A program made the translations under genes and the position numbers. DNA of 64,000 nt from Neoceratodus forsteri (taxonomy: Eukaryota > Chordata > Ceratodontiformes > Ceratodontidae), in assembly GCA_016271365.2 (NCBI GenBank), contig CM028136.1, positions 472,748,001 to 472,812,000 of the forward strand, read 5' to 3'. Positions 1 to 12,280 of the stretch are shown here, in pieces. Position 1 is the stretch's first letter. Every line of letters starts with the position of its first letter. The notes beneath the pieces are model-generated. The model saw nothing but the letters and a program-made list of their open reading frames with translations. It was not told the DNA's origin and did not search any database.

Positions 1-40
1 TACACTTTTAAGTTTTTCTATGTGATTACCATTTAAATAA

Positions 41-600
41 ATGTCAACTAGACATAGACTGTTGAAGCAGTGCAGAATACCTGTATTCATTTGTAGTTAC
101 ACTTCTAAGAATAAATGTAATAATGCCAAAAGTAGTAACATAGTAGTTACACTATATACTGCATTAGCTGTTACAAATTGCAATGCTATTACATGTGTCA
201 TTGCCTTTGTAAGAACAAATTACATAATGCTAGAAGAGATATAGTGGCAGTTGCACAAGAGATGCTCTGTTACACTTTGCAACAACTATTAAATATGTAG
301 TTACACTTGTCAGAATGAATTGATTTGTGCCAAAAGGGAGACAGTAGTCATTGCACATGTAACTTACTTAATGGAAATTGTGTAAGTATACAATACACAA
401 ATGTGAAACAAGTTAACAACTACATAGTAGTTATAGTACACTTACAGTGTAGTTACTTCATGCAAATTGTGTGTAACTATACAACATGTAAATGTGAAAC
501 TAGTTAACAAGTACATAGTTGTTATATGTAACTGTACAGTAGTTACAGTGAAGTTACAGAGTGGTTGTACAATTGTTACAGTATAGTTCATGACACTTAA
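41..600. repeat. Degenerate short-motif array (GTAGTTACA-like)
   Basis: Variants of GTAGTTACA and TGTAACT recur throughout this AT-rich stretch. A clearer tandem duplication with an 88-bp period is visible: the block beginning near 375 (AAATTGTGTAAGTATAC) repeats from about 463 (AAATTGTGTGTAACTAT), and both carry GTGAAAC.AGTTAACAA further on. The short open frames here are by-products of the periodicity. The repeat family is not recognised. Confidence 0.55.
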
Positions 601-1430
601 AATAAAGTATTACAGTTAAATGTTTAAAATGACAAAAACATAAAACAAATTGTTTTTTTCACATGGTTGTTCTCCCATTGGAAATGTTCCTATCCTTGTT
701 GCACAATTTCACGAAAATGTATTTGCTATTGATCTTTAATAGACTGTAACCAGACAGAATGCAACCCAATCCAATTATGCCTTGCAGAAATGGAGCTTAA
801 ATGTGTCATAAGCTTTTGGGTATATGGGTAGCATTTTTCAGTAATTTATTTAAAGTCTTATTTGTCTACATGGATAGGCCTAAATAAAGTCTTTTAGTGG
901 GGTGAGGAAGGGGGGGAGGATACATTTTGCATGCATTGGAAATGTATAATATATTATAATTCCTTTTTTTCCTACAAAGATATTTATCTCTTTCTGCACC
1001 CTGATTGGCACCTATCTGGGCCAGTCTTCCTAGCCCCATCACCCACCTTCTTTGGGACTTACCTTTTCTGGTGGTTCTGCCACAGGACCATGGATCAGAG
1101 CACCTAGTTATTGGTGTGGGGCCAGAAAGAGAGCAGGCCATCACTGTGCTACAGATGGAGGGCTTTTCCTCCTATTTTCTCCCCTATTGGGCCCAGACAT
1201 AAGTGTACTCAGCCTCCATGGAGACACATCATGCATCCAGGTGTGGGGTCCCTTCCCATGCTATCCCATGGTGCTGTCACCTAGATTTCTCTCCCTGTCC
1301 TACAGATCTCCATCCTCCCTCCCAAGGCCAGCTCCCAAGTGACCCAGGTCCATTCTTGAACCCAAGTTGCTGACTTGGCAGTCAGTGGCTAAAAGCAATG
1401 CAGTCAGTGGCTTAAAGCTTGAAACAGAAA
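600..1430. other. No recognisable gene
   Basis: This is AT-rich sequence up to about 900, then a GC-richer stretch (about 1000-1380) with overlapping short open frames on both strands. None resembles a known protein, and no splice-flanked exon or repeat boundary is evident. Confidence 0.5.
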
Positions 1431-2935
1431 TAGGCAGACAAACCTGGAAACAGGGGAGGTACCCAAAGACTGGAGGACAGAAGATGTAGTCCCCCCTTTT
1501 ACAAAAGTGGGAATAAAGAAGAAGTGGGGAACTACAGACCAGTCAGCATCACCTCAGTAGTGGGGAAGATCATGGAAGCACTACTGAAGGAGAGATTGGT
1601 GGAACATCTGGTTGTCAATAGACTACAGGACCCAAGGCAGCATGGTTTCACCGGGGGGGGGGGAGGTCATGTCAGACCAACCTAATCAAATTTTTCTACT
1701 GGGTGACTAGGGAGGTGGATCAGGGAGGGCAGTGGACATGGCCTATCTGGACTTCAGCAAGGCCTTTGACATGGTGCCTCATAGAAGACTATTACACAAT
1801 CTGGGGAATATGGGTGTGGGCAGGACAGTAGTGTGATGGGTAGGTAACTGGCTGGGCAGCAGGACACAGAGGGTGGTGGTAAATGGCTTTCACTCCACAG
1901 AGGGAAGAGTGACCAGTGGGGTACCACAGGGATCAGTGCTGGGACCAGTCCTATTCAACATCTTCATCAGTGACATTGTGCAGGACCTAGAAGGCAGAAT
2001 TTCCCTGTTCGCTGATGACACAAAGCTCTATAACAGAGTAGACACACCAGAGGGTGTAGACAGAATGAGAAGGGACCTGCAGAAACTTGAAGAATGGTCA
2101 GGGGTTTGGCAGTTGAAATTCAATGCAAAGAAGTGCAAGATAATGTATATGGGGCACAAAATCCCTGCCACAATATATCAGTTGGGGGGTGAGGACAAAG
2201 CATGCACCAAGCAGGAAAGGGATCTTGGGGTTATCATCTCTGATGGCCTCAAAGTAGGGAAACAGTGTGACAAGGCAGCAGGTAAAGCAAATAGGATGCT
2301 GGGATGCATAGGCAGGGGCATCACCAGCAGGAAAAGGGAGGTCATAATTCCACTATACAAGAAACTAGTGAGGCCCCACCTGGAATACAGTGTACAGTTC
2401 TGGAGACCTTACTTACATAAGGACATAGATAGGGTAGAGAATGTTCAGAGGAGGGCAACAAAGATGGTACATGGATTGCATCACAAGTCCTATGAGGACA
2501 GGTTGAAGGAACTGAATATGTACTCTCTGGAGGAGAGGAGGAAGATAGGGGATATAATAGAGACACACAAGTATCTTACAGGGAGAAACAGGGTGCAGGA
2601 ATACACTATTTTAAGCAAAAAAGATGTTTCAGGACTAGAGAGCATGGCATGAAGTTGGAGGGAGGATGATTCAGAGGAAATGTGAGGAAGAATTTCTTCA
2701 CAGAACGGGTGGTGGGCAAGTGGAACACCCTACCAGAGGAAGTGGTGGGGGCTGAAAAAATCATGGGATTTAAGAATGCATGGGATAGACATAAAGGAAT
2801 TCTGGAGGTCAGGGTTAAGGGGCAACAGACTTCTAGAAAACATAAAGTGAACTTACAAGCTCAAATGGGCAGACTGGGTGGGCTGTAGGCTCTTATCTGC
2901 CAACACTGTCTATGTATCTATGTATCTATGTAACC
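1431..2935 (+). pseudogene. CR1-type LINE, RT and C-terminal part, 5'-truncated
   Basis: This is the remnant of a non-LTR retrotransposon ORF2. It starts inside the reverse transcriptase, where a broken frame reads GEVPKDWRTEDVVP near 1455, then AYLDFSKAFDMVPHR near 1740. A continuous frame of 259 codons (1873-2652) carries GVPQGSVLGPVLFNIF and the catalytic FADD at 2008-2019. The C-terminal block of the CR1 clade follows (LVRPHLEYSVQFWRP, RRATKMVHGL, YEDRLKELNMYSLEERR). After one frameshift near 2650 the end block (FFTERVVGKWNTLPEEV) runs to a stop at 2886-2888. The 3' end is a short block ending in a TCTATGTA microsatellite, which is typical of CR1 tails. The endonuclease is missing and there are several frameshifts, so it is inactive. 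The clade assignment is firm and the subfamily is unknown. Confidence 0.9.
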
Positions 2936-2939
2936 TAGA

Positions 2940-4060
2940 ACTGGAAACTAGAACTACACAGAGTAATGGCTCCATATTAAGAGGTATCAGGCTGCACCAT
3001 GCAAAGTCCCTTTCCTTAGTACAAATTACTCCAGCTCACTGAACTTGCTATACTCAAACACGTTTGTAGCAAAGTGTGAGTGCCCCAAGAATGTTGGAAT
3101 ATAGCACCCCAAAGCAAATTGAGGCACTAAAATGAGCACACAGAATAATTCAAATCCCTCTGCTGGCCAAAAAGAGATACAGTATCTGGTCACTGAAAAC
3201 ATACAGGCTGTGTTGGAACTAACTAATTTGGGGCATCCCAGACCTGTTAGTGTTTCAACAGATACAATCAGGACTTCACTGAAAATGAGATACTGCCTGT
3301 TAACTGACCTACCCTGGATAACTACACTGTAAAATGTATAAAAGGAGGACACCAGTAAAAATGAGATTCTGTATTTCACCTGTGCTAACTCTACTAAACG
3401 CATTGGAAAAAATGTGTAAAAGCAGGGCCCCACTGAAAATGAAATATTGTAGCTGCCCTAACCTGCTAATGACACTCACACACTATGTGTGTGCACAACT
3501 GTTGTAACAGATACGTGTGTGTGTGGGTGTGTGTGTGTGTGTGTTGCATATTTTCAAGGGAGTGTGTATGTCCAGAACCAAAAACAATGTTCACTGCATT
3601 ACCTTGATGTTCATGGTTTAGTTTTTTTCTGCTATAGTGGTGTAAATGTGATACTTGCATTATGTATTTATTTATTTCAAAAGTTTCACCAGTAAAACCA
3701 ACTGAGCTGAAAATAGCTCACTTTACAGATGCGTCCTGGGGGAAAGGGGAAGAGAAGTGTAAGAACAACATAGAAAAATAACATACAATAAAATGTCATA
3801 CAGAGATATCATTTAAACAGTACAAAATGAACATGAATGAGGTTTGTCAGTAGTAAAATTATAGGCAATTTTTTTCAAGGACAAAGCGTATAATCTGTCC
3901 CACTGGTCCAAGCAATAATTCTTTTTAAAGGTGAAGGCACGGGATAGGTAGCTGAAGGAAGGGGCACAGATGGGGGGGAAGGGAAAGTGCAGACAAGTGA
4001 GGGAGGAGGAAGAAGAGCGAGGAGGGTTGGTGAGGTGGGTGGAGAGGCAAGGAGGAGGAG
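2940..4060. other. Unassigned intergenic DNA with a TG microsatellite
   Basis: No gene or repeat family is recognised. A (TG)n tract lies at about 3509-3544. Open frames on both strands here are short and lack conserved motifs. Confidence 0.5.
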
Positions 4061-4063
4061 AAA

Positions 4064-4245
4064 GAGGGAAAGAGGGTAAATTGAGGAGCAGGGAAGGGCT
4101 ATGACTCAAGGGCAGCCACAGGAGGAGGGAGCAGTATGGTCATGAAGAAAGAGGGGAAGAGGGTAAACTGAGGTGTGGGGAAGGGCTATGACTCAAGGGC
4201 AGGCATAGGAGGTAGCGGTGTGGTCATGGAGCAGAGAGGAGAGAC
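4064..4245. repeat. Purine-rich tandem duplication, 87-bp period
   Basis: The phrase GGGAAGGGCTATGACTCAAG occurs at 4091 and again at 4178, and each copy is preceded by AGAGGGTAAA.TGAGG. There are two diverged units. The remainder up to about 4330 is purine-rich and may belong to the same unidentified repeat. Confidence 0.6.
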
Positions 4246-4329
4246 AGCATTTGAAAGAGGCAGAATGAATGGTTAGGGGGAGAGTGTTCCAAAGTTTAGG
4301 AAAGCAGAAAGAAAGGGCAGCCTGACCAG

Positions 4330-5054
4330 TGAAGGATTTTACATCACAGTAACACAACTAAGTTACACATGCATTTTAAATCTCTTCCCCAGTATCAGTA
4401 ATTTCTGCAGTTTTTATTTTGACAAGTTAATAACTATTTAATTGATCTTTGGTCAGTTCAATAACTTATAGCTTGGTAACTTATTTTTGTCAATTTATTC
4501 TTAGACATAATTGTCCTCTTTATCTTTGTTACTCTTAGTCCATTTCTATGAACTTTATATTCTGTACTTTTGTAGCTGTTATCTTTTCTCCATTCCCCCA
4601 GGACACATCTGAAAACAATCTGTTACTAGCTCACTATGTCTTTCCTCATAAAACCTTTTAAATAAATAAAACTCTTATCACATTAATGCAATAGCAGGCA
4701 TTGTGGCTCTGACCAGAACTTGTTTCATAACAGGCACGGCACAGAAGGAGGAACTTTTAACCATATTATGGGTAACAGTGAGTATAGATAATAAAAGATA
4801 ATGAGGGTACCTCTCCTGCAGGGGGAGAAGCAACATTTAGAACACATTCTTTTTGTTCAGCTTAAGTTTAGTTTTTAGATGTGAATGTACCATATGCATT
4901 CCGTTGTGGAAGGATTACTTCCCTTTTCTTTAGTTAGTATGAAATCAATACTGTTTTTGTTCACATTTGCACACTACAGATATTATTTTGTATTTTGTTT
5001 CTTTTGAGGAATTGTACATAATATTGGCTTGTTTTTAGTTTTGTTTTAAATTAT
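4330..5054. other. AT-rich DNA, possibly the 3' UTR of an upstream Tx1 element
   Basis: No coding region is seen. The last few hundred bases are T-rich and end in AATAAA at 5055-5060, directly before the 5' end of the Tx1 copy that follows. By analogy with the junction at 25.98 kb this could be the 3' untranslated end of another Tx1 element, but no protein remnant confirms it. Confidence 0.35.
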
Positions 5055-5075
5055 AATAAAAAATTCCCCCTACTC
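5055..5075 (+). other. Tx1 end-to-start junction motif
   Basis: AATAAA (5055-5060) is followed at once by AAATTCCCCCTACTC, and then by the Tx1 5' region. The same combination occurs at 25983-25999 and at 29505-29522, so it marks element termini. Confidence 0.55.
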
Positions 5076-5110
5076 TTGGCAGGGGGTGTGCTGTTGGCTT
5101 CCGACTCAAG

Positions 5111-7272
5111 ATGGAGGAGCCCTGTGAGGAGGAGATGGACGTGGAGGCTATGCAGGCTGAGGTTGTGTCCTCGAACCAAGCCCATGCTATTCAAGAGAAT
5201 GAAGATTTTGGAGAAATGGAAAATAGGTATGAAACACCTTACGATAAGGTGGTACTTGACAGGGATGCTGGAAGTTCAGGTACAGAAAATGTGGGAGCAC
5301 CCACTAGAGTTTCTCTCACTGTGCATCTGGACGGACAGAGATTTCAGGAGATACAAGTGCCCATTGTGGAAACTGCTCAAAATGGGGCTCTTTTAGGTGA
5401 TTTTGCTGAAGCATCGGAGATTCAGAATGTATGGGCACATAATACAACTGCCTTTGACAAGCAGCTGATGGGAGATGACAAGGCAGTGAAAGTGAAATTT
5501 GATACACTTATGGTCTTGCAGCAAATCTGACAGCAGCTTTCTCTTCCCCCAATAAAACAAAACTTTCCTGCTGAAAACTGGGCTATGGACAAGCCCTGCT
5601 GAATGCAGGCTGGATGAAAGATGCAACAGGATGATGGATACAGGACCCGGCATGGGACGGCATGGAAAATCAACAGATGGATTCACAACCGAAAAGGCCT
5701 GCAGTGGAGACACTTCCTGAACAAACCAACACAACAGCATCTACAGAACAAACACTACAACATGAATCAACAAAGGTACCTCAAAATAAAAATATAGATG
5801 GGGCCCCACAGCAAAATATGTTACAGACTGAAGCAAGAACTGTCAGCTCTGATAATGAATTATCAGAAACCTTGGTCAAGAGGAACAGAACAAACACAAA
5901 CACTAACTCAAACACTAACACTAATAATAATGACAGACAGTCTACAAATGACAATTCTTCTGGGTCTGGCAATCAAGATAATCGAGGGGCAAATGGAAAT
6001 GCCAGTGGAGCTACTTTTTCAGAGCTTTTTAAAAACAAATTAGAACAAGCTCCTAGGAAAAATACAGTCAGGCTGAAATATAGAAGGGGTATGCTAGAAC
6101 ATCCAGATAGACCGTATGTTGCTCTATGACTTTTAAAGGAATCTTTACAGTTTACTGCAGCTGATATATATGCATTAATACATATGTCTGGAGAAGACAC
6201 GTTTGAAGTTAGCTTTAAGTCAAGCATGGGGCTAGAAAGATTTTGGTTAAAATACAATTTGGTTAAAAAAAAAACCTCTATCAATCCCCTTTTTTGCTAT
6301 CCCCGAACTAAACCCCAGATTAAAAATATTACAGTCTTATTTAGAAATGAGGGGGTTAATGTTAGTGACATATATTATTGGTTGCAGAACAGATGTGACA
6401 TTTTGGTCCCCCCCGATCCAATCATAGATTCTGAGGGAATCTGGATGGGGGGTTGGAGATTTAAAGCAAAACTATTTCAGGTAAATACAAAAATAATACT
6501 TCTACTGAAAAGTTTCTTTCTGGGCAAGGACAGGGGAGTATGTTTGTACGCTGGCCAGGCAAATGCATGCTACAAGTGTGGGGCATGAACTCACCTGAGT
6601 AGCACCTATGATAAGTTAAAATGTTCCCTATGTGTGGATTTTGGTCATGTGTGTGTACACTGTGACAACATTCTTAAATGCAATCTGTGTGATGATGGAG
6701 ATCATGCATTTCACCAGTGTCCATGGGCTAGATGTAATAGGAAAGAAGGTTGGGATCAGGATGACCTTGTGCAACGTGGACAAGACAGAAGGAGACCCCC
6801 ACCCTCTACAGCTCCCCCCAGGCAGAAACAACTTCAGAGCAGAACAATAGGTCAGATGCTTCTGAGGAGTATGCACAATCTGAGGCTGGTCCCTCAGAGG
6901 AGCACCCTATACCAAAAATTCCCCACTTCCAGGGAAGCGGATAGTGAGATTTCTCCACAGGCACCTATTGAACAGCATGCACAGGCAGCTCCAGAAAAAA
7001 AACTAGCACTACAGAGCAGAGTGTGCCCCCATATGGAAAAAGTGACACATACCACTAGAAGGGCAATAAGGGCTGCAGCAAAATAACAGCTGGTACCATT
7101 TGCTCTCCCACTACAGAACATCTACACTCACCTACAAAAGGACTGGGGGGACTCTGACTTAGAATTGAATGTTTCAAATAGATCTGAGGCAGTTTCTGAG
7201 ATGGAAGAGGAAGGTGAAAGACCATTGGTTGAATCAAAGAAAAAAAAGGCGAAAATTGAAAGAGCAGGATAA
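5111..7272 (+). pseudogene. Tx1-type LINE ORF1 (nucleic-acid-binding protein), copy A
   Basis: This is ORF1 of a Tx1-clade LINE, the RNA-binding partner of the ORF2 polymerase. It begins at ATG 5111 (MEEPCEEEMDVEAMQ) and continues in pieces through stops near 5528, 6127 and 6586. A conserved central domain follows DRPYVAL (6110): an AADIYALIH region, SVSFKS-like sequence, and later GVNVSDIYYWL. The zinc-knuckle region comes next. The first knuckle begins CYKCG (about 6570) but has lost its last Cys. Two intact CX2CX4HX4C knuckles lie at 6622-6663 (CSLCVDFGHVCVHC) and 6679-6720 (CNLCDDGDHAFHQC). A basic and acidic tail ends at TAA 7270-7272 (KKKKAKIERAG). At least three in-frame stops and frameshifts make it non-functional. 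Family assignment rests on order and knuckles remembered from Xenopus Tx1. Confidence 0.8.
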
Positions 7273-7298
7273 AATCATAGACGTCATTTAACTACTAA

Positions 7299-7732
7299 GG
7301 CCCTGTCCACACTACAACATGGTGTGCTGTAACGTTCTCAAAAATGTTACTGTCCTTACCGTTACGATGCATCCATACTGTGATGACAACATTTTTGACA
7401 ACATTACAAGCTGGTGCTATTGCATCCACATTTATGAAAATTATCCAGGTTTGCTACAGGTTTTAAGAACAGTATTTCACATTCTGCCGGTATTCTGGTA
7501 GCAAGGAGAACCATTTCACAAGCCAGATGAGCGTCCACACTGGTAAGCAAACCATTACCAGCTGTGTAACGGTTCTCATTCCGATCTCAAGACTAGCTCC
7601 GAACAGGTCTTGAGAGCGGATCCAAAAATGGTAGTGGTAACATTACATATGCAGACGCGAACCATTTTAACAAAACCCTGTAACGGTTTAGCCACTCTGT
7701 AACATTACCAAGAAAGCAATGTGGACAGGGCC
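7299..7732. mobile_element. Harbinger-like MITE, 434 bp, TAA target duplication
   Basis: The element starts GGCCCTGTCCACACT and ends in the inverted GTGGACAGGGCC, giving a 13-bp perfect terminal inverted repeat. The trinucleotide TAA flanks it on both sides (7296-7298 and 7733-7735), which is the 3-bp TWA duplication of PIF/Harbinger transposition. The interior has no transposase but holds many copies of GTAACG/CGTTAC-like words. It sits exactly between ORF1 and ORF2 of Tx1 copy A, so it arrived after that LINE. Confidence 0.8.
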
Positions 7733-7744
7733 TAACACATTAGT

Positions 7745-8492
7745 ATGTCAACCCGACTTGTAGCGTTCTTTGACATTTTCAGCATTAAAAACTACAAAAA
7801 GAGGATTTCAGTCTTATCGTACCTTACACAACTTTCCCAGGATACCATTTTTCTGCAAGAAACAAGACTGAGTTTGATCTTTGTAATTGAGCAACTTAGA
7901 AGCAACTGGGTGTGGGGTACATTGTTTTGGACTTTTGGGACAGATCTAGCTGATGGGGGTGTGAATTTTATTTAAAACCCCACTTTTTTCTGAAATCACG
8001 GTAGTGGATATCTGTCCAGGAAGGGCATGGCTCTTAGACTGTAAGTATAGGAACTTTTCTTTTAGGCTAATAAATACTTATGCATCCCAAACAAAGACAT
8101 CTAGAATTGAACTGTTTGGAAACATTAAGCCATATCTATACACTAGAAAGCACATAATTTGGGGTGGAGACTTAAAGTGCAGTTTCGATTCAGAAATGCA
8201 AGGGGATACTTTATGGAAAACATATTGTGATTCCCATACACTAGAACAAATCATAGTAACAACCAATTTAAAAGACTCATTTAGACAGTTAAGGAAAGGT
8301 CAAGGTTACACATATTACAGGCACACCTATGCAACAGGAATAGATTATTTATTTATATCACAATACCTTACACCAACTAAAGTAGAAATAAAACTGACAG
8401 AATTTTCAGACCATGACATCATACTACGTATCTTTAGTTTAGCAACAGCACCCCTCCCCAATTCTTTTCACATGCACAACACTGGATACTAA
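7745..8492 (+). pseudogene. Tx1-type LINE ORF2, EEP endonuclease domain, copy A
   Basis: This is the N-terminal apurinic-like endonuclease of the LINE ORF2 protein, which nicks target DNA to prime reverse transcription. It starts at ATG 7745 (MSTRLVAFFDIF). The family motifs appear in order: LQETRLS (catalytic Glu, about 7852), GGDLKCSF (GGDFN-type Asp, about 8163), GIDYLFIS (about 8337) and FSDHDI (catalytic Asp-His, about 8404). One frame break lies near 7970, where the 76-codon and 162-codon frames meet. All catalytic positions are recognisable despite the break. The preceding Harbinger MITE separates it from ORF1. Confidence 0.8.
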
Positions 8493-9960
8493 ATACCTCA
8501 CTATTAGAGCAAGAGAAATTAAAATTGAAAGTGGCATAATCATTGGAAGCCAGACAGTCCACGATGTGTCTTCATGATGATATATTTGAATGGTGGCAAG
8601 ACAGTAAGAAGGATCTGAAACAATTATTTATTAAACTTGGACAACAGAAGGCCAATTCAGAGTATATGACATACCATGAATTTAGAAATCAGTTATAGAG
8701 ACTAATGTATTTTCCCCCTAATGAACAGGATAGATATAAAACAAATAGCTGAAGTAAAAAACAAATGTTCACCTACCAGTACAGTAGAACAAAGGCTCTG
8801 GAAGCTGAAATGAAAGGTGGAACTGTAAAACAGCCAGCATCAGACCCTTACATGGCGTGTAAGCAACAATATGACGCCACTGTTATGACAGGTTATACAA
8901 ACAAAATAAAAATTTGACCAAGACTGACTGGAAATGGTAGAGGTAGCACAAGATTCTTTAAAAACAACTTTTCATTTTGAAAACACTCAACAAAGGGGCA
9001 TTTTTACTTTTTAAAATGCACCAATTTCACAATTGGTAGCAGATACATGCACACTACTGGAGACACCCATAATAACAAAAGAAATAACTCAGGTAATTAT
9101 GTTTTTAACAACTGGAACATCTCCGGGCCTAGATGGCCTCACGTGTGAGTTCTATAAGACATTTGCACAAGAATTAAGGAAGTATTTGTGCTAGTGTATA
9201 ATTGCATTTTGGAACACAGTAAGGCCTTTCCGGAGTTTGGAAAGGCTATTATTACCTATATATACAAAAAAGGTGACAAACATGATATATTAAACTGGAG
9301 ACCTATAAGCCTTCTAAATACAGATTGTATGATTTTGATAAAATTTCTTTGCCTAAGGTTACAAAATATTACAGCACAACTCATTGATCTAGCACAAACA
9401 TGTGCCATGCCACAGAGAACTATCCAGCACAAGTATTTTTATTAAGAGAAATATTTGAAAGTAATAGGAAAAGTCAAATGACTGGTTTTGTGCTATCATT
9501 AGATCAGACCAGAAAATATTGGGTGTATGGTTTGGAAATGGAGATTTACCCACTGTAAATTGCGAAAAGAAATAAGAACTATGCGAAACAAAGGTTAGGA
9601 TATGGAAAGCATGGAAACTGGCAAAAAAGAAGAGAGTACTTATAATTAAAAGGTCTCTGCTATCAGTCTTTACATATTTAAACTATATTTATGCTCCCCC
9701 AGTACACCTGGAAACAACTATTTTAAGTAATTTGTTTCCAAATGCTACTGGGCAGTTGTCTCAACCCAGTAAAGAGACATTTTACCTATCTATCATATAA
9801 GGAAGGTGGTTTAAATATAATAAACCCGCTGGTGTTTTATCACTCCATTTTAATATCTCATACGATTAAATGGATTTGGAGCCCCACTGAATATCCCTGA
9901 CAAGGATGGATTAAATACACTCGGGAACATATATGTCTAAATGGGAACAAGAAGCCCCTA
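8493..9960 (+). pseudogene. Tx1-type LINE ORF2, linker and RT remnants, copy A
   Basis: This is a heavily decayed continuation of the ORF2 above. RT block 1/2 is recognisable near 9110-9445 in several frames: TSPGLDGLTCEFYK, GKAIITYIYKKGDKH and LNWRPISLLNTD. From about 9480 the RT core containing the catalytic YADD motif is missing. Downstream, frames such as AWKLAKKKRVLIIK and YLNYIYAPPVHLETT resemble thumb-region sequence. An internal deletion joined to a degenerate 3' part explains this best. No clean 3' end like those at 25.98 and 29.51 kb was found, so the copy is probably truncated around 9960. Confidence 0.6.
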
Positions 9961-10655
9961 ACATCATTGCTAGTTACAATATACCTGAGTATGCAGTGGC
10001 TTCATTAAAAACAAATTCTGGTCAGAGCCAATATGCCTGTTGAGAGCTTTTAGGAGTGGCAAGAGTGTGGAAAAGATTATGCAGTGCTTTTGCTGCAGCC
10101 ATAAGTAATACTTCAGCAATTGCAGTACTGCACATGTGTGATAGTCACACATTTGCAGTTTGCCTGTAGTCAGCCAAGCTCAACATGGCAGTGCTGACAT
10201 AACTATGTGCGCACGATAGTCATGCATGCGCAGTTTAAGTCAATGTCACCATGTTGCACATGGTGACCATCACTGCTACAGTTGTAGAACAGAAACGGGG
10301 TGCACCAGGAAGTGGGTATGCTTATGCAGTCTGTGGAGGGGAAGGGCTGCATAAACAAAATCACTGGAAACTATGTCACAGCATTGTGGCAGCACATCAG
10401 ACAGCAGTCCAGTTATGTGCTTACGCAGTGCTCCTATACAAATCTGATGATGGCATAATATTCATGGAGCTTGGCCCATGTAGCCATACAAGTCAGACTC
10501 AGGAGAAGTCTATTAACAAACTAGAGATCTGGTCTGGGACTTGATCATCATCACATTCACTTTCTCATTCTTTTCTAAGCAGTAATTTCTGGCAAATGTG
10601 CCTTAACCATATTGATCTTAGTGCTGGTAGACTACTTCTGGTTTTCCCCTGATTG
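9961..10655. other. Unassigned sequence
   Basis: No protein or repeat family is recognised. Short open frames occur on both strands. The words GCACATGTGTGATAGTCACA and GCACGATAGTCATGCATG at 10130-10230 look like a decayed duplication. Confidence 0.4.
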
Positions 10656-10659
10656 TAGT

Positions 10660-11410
10660 AACATACTAATTGCTAGCAAATTAGGCCTTATGGTCTATTG
10701 AGTCTGCTCGAACCTCAGATCCATAGTTGGGTACCGAGGCCCTCCCCCCTTGTGTTCCAGAAACCCCTACCATCCATCCCCACCCCCCTGGGCCAGGCCA
10801 TCATCTGATACATCTGCTTTCTATATCTGTCCCACCCTGTCTTGAAGCCCTCCACTGTGGATATCTGAACCAGCTCACCAGGCAGTGTGTTCCAAGGATC
10901 CACCACCCTGTCAGTGAAAAACCTCCTCCTCTCCCCCCCCATCCTTCCACCTTCCAACTTCAAACCATGCCCTCTGGTGATACCTCCTGGCTTTAGTCTA
11001 AAGATCCCCTCTGTGTTTACACTATTTATTCCCTTGAAGTACTTGAAGACCTCAATCATGTCCCCCCTCTCACTCCTCTCCTCCAATGAAAACAGGCCGA
11101 GCTCCTCAAGTCTGTCCTCATACGTCAAATCCCCTAGTCCTCGAATCATCTTAGTAGCCCTCCTCTGTACCCTCTCCAGGAGCTGTATGTCCCTTTCAAG
11201 TGTGGTCTCCAGTACTGTACACAGTATACCAGGTGTGATCCAACCAGTCCATTGTACAGCAGCAGAATCACTTCCCTGCTCCTAGAGGTGATCCCCCTTA
11301 CTATGCATCCCAACATCTTGTTTTCTTTCCTAGCTGCTCTCCTGTACTGCTCAGAGTTATTCATACATGCATCCACCATGACCCCATGTATTAGGTGGGG
11401 GTAGTAGCAG
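10660..11410 (-). pseudogene. CR1-type LINE, C-terminal part
   Basis: The complement encodes the C-terminal CR1 block in a 144-codon frame (11149-10715): MIRGLGDLTYEDRLEELGLFSLEERSERGD, then RFFTDRVVDPWNTLPGELV. An upstream frame (to about 11400) gives NKMLGCIVRGITSRSREVILLLYNGLVGSHLVYCVQYWRP. One frameshift near 11148 separates them. The 3' end at about 10660 reads, on the complement, as a TAGTATGTTA-type tail and not the GTTTCTAT tail of most copies here. The same tail type occurs at 51.3 kb. Endonuclease and RT core are absent. Confidence 0.88.
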
Positions 11411-11514
11411 TCTTGAAGTGGTAGCTGCTGGTGGTGGCATGCTCTGGAAAAAGTGGTCCCCATGCTCATCTGCCATTTTAGAAATGATGCCTTTCCTTGT
11501 TTTTGCTGTAAAGA

Positions 11515-11550
11515 AACTGACTCCTTTAACACAAAAACAAGGAGTCAGTT
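11515..11550. repeat. Perfect 12-bp stem hairpin
   Basis: AACTGACTCCTT (11515-11526) and AAGGAGTCAGTT (11539-11550) are perfectly complementary around a 12-nt A-rich loop. Context is unassigned, and it may be the middle of a small foldback element. Confidence 0.6.
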
Positions 11551-11724
11551 ATGGCTTCTACCCGCTTTTCACTTCAAGTGAGGAACGTGATTATGGGTTT
11601 GCAAAAGATGTACAGTGGCAGCCATAGATGTATAATATTGTTAAACAGTAATCAACTGTATGTAAAAGCTCTTTTTTTTAATGTATGCTTTTTTTTTAAA
11701 TATAAAGTTTATTGATTTTACACA

Positions 11725-12280
11725 CATGGGGCCCAATTCTAGAAGGGTTACACCAGGTGTAACAGCAGTTGCGCCAAGTAGAATGGCGCATGTAGCAACT
11801 TACGCCAGCAGTTTACATGCACGATCCTCATAGCGACCTGCGACATGTCGCAGGCCACCTAAGCAAAACAGTTGTTATAAATGCATAAACCCCCTGCGAC
11901 ATGGTGCTAGGGGGTTTACAGTAGCAGTTGTGCCCCATTCTAGGAGGGCAGCCACAATGTGCCTACATCGGGATTCTACAAGAACCCCTGGAGGAGATCC
12001 AGCAATGTAAGTTATACCAGCATTTAGCTGGTATAACTGACAGATGCCCCTGGGGGTCCTGTAGACCTGTCAGCTGTCTGGTGGATAGTGCACAGTTTCC
12101 ACCCCACCCCATGCCCAGCACACCCCAGTGGGGCCCACCAGGGCTACCCATACCCTCAGCGACCCAACACAGCCATTGGCAGAGGCCCCACAGGGCAGCT
12201 GCCATACCCCCACCCACGAGTCACCCACCGCATGTGCGGCAATAAGACACTGTACATTACTAAACTTGAAAACAAACCCA
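11725..12280. other. Unassigned, probably old transposon sequence
   Basis: GC-richer sequence begins GGGGCCCAATTCTAGAAG, a style seen at DNA-transposon ends, and contains several words in both orientations, such as TGCGACATG and CATGTCGCA near 11840 and ATTCTAGGAGGG near 11937. I could not pair the ends, so no element is called. Confidence 0.3.
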
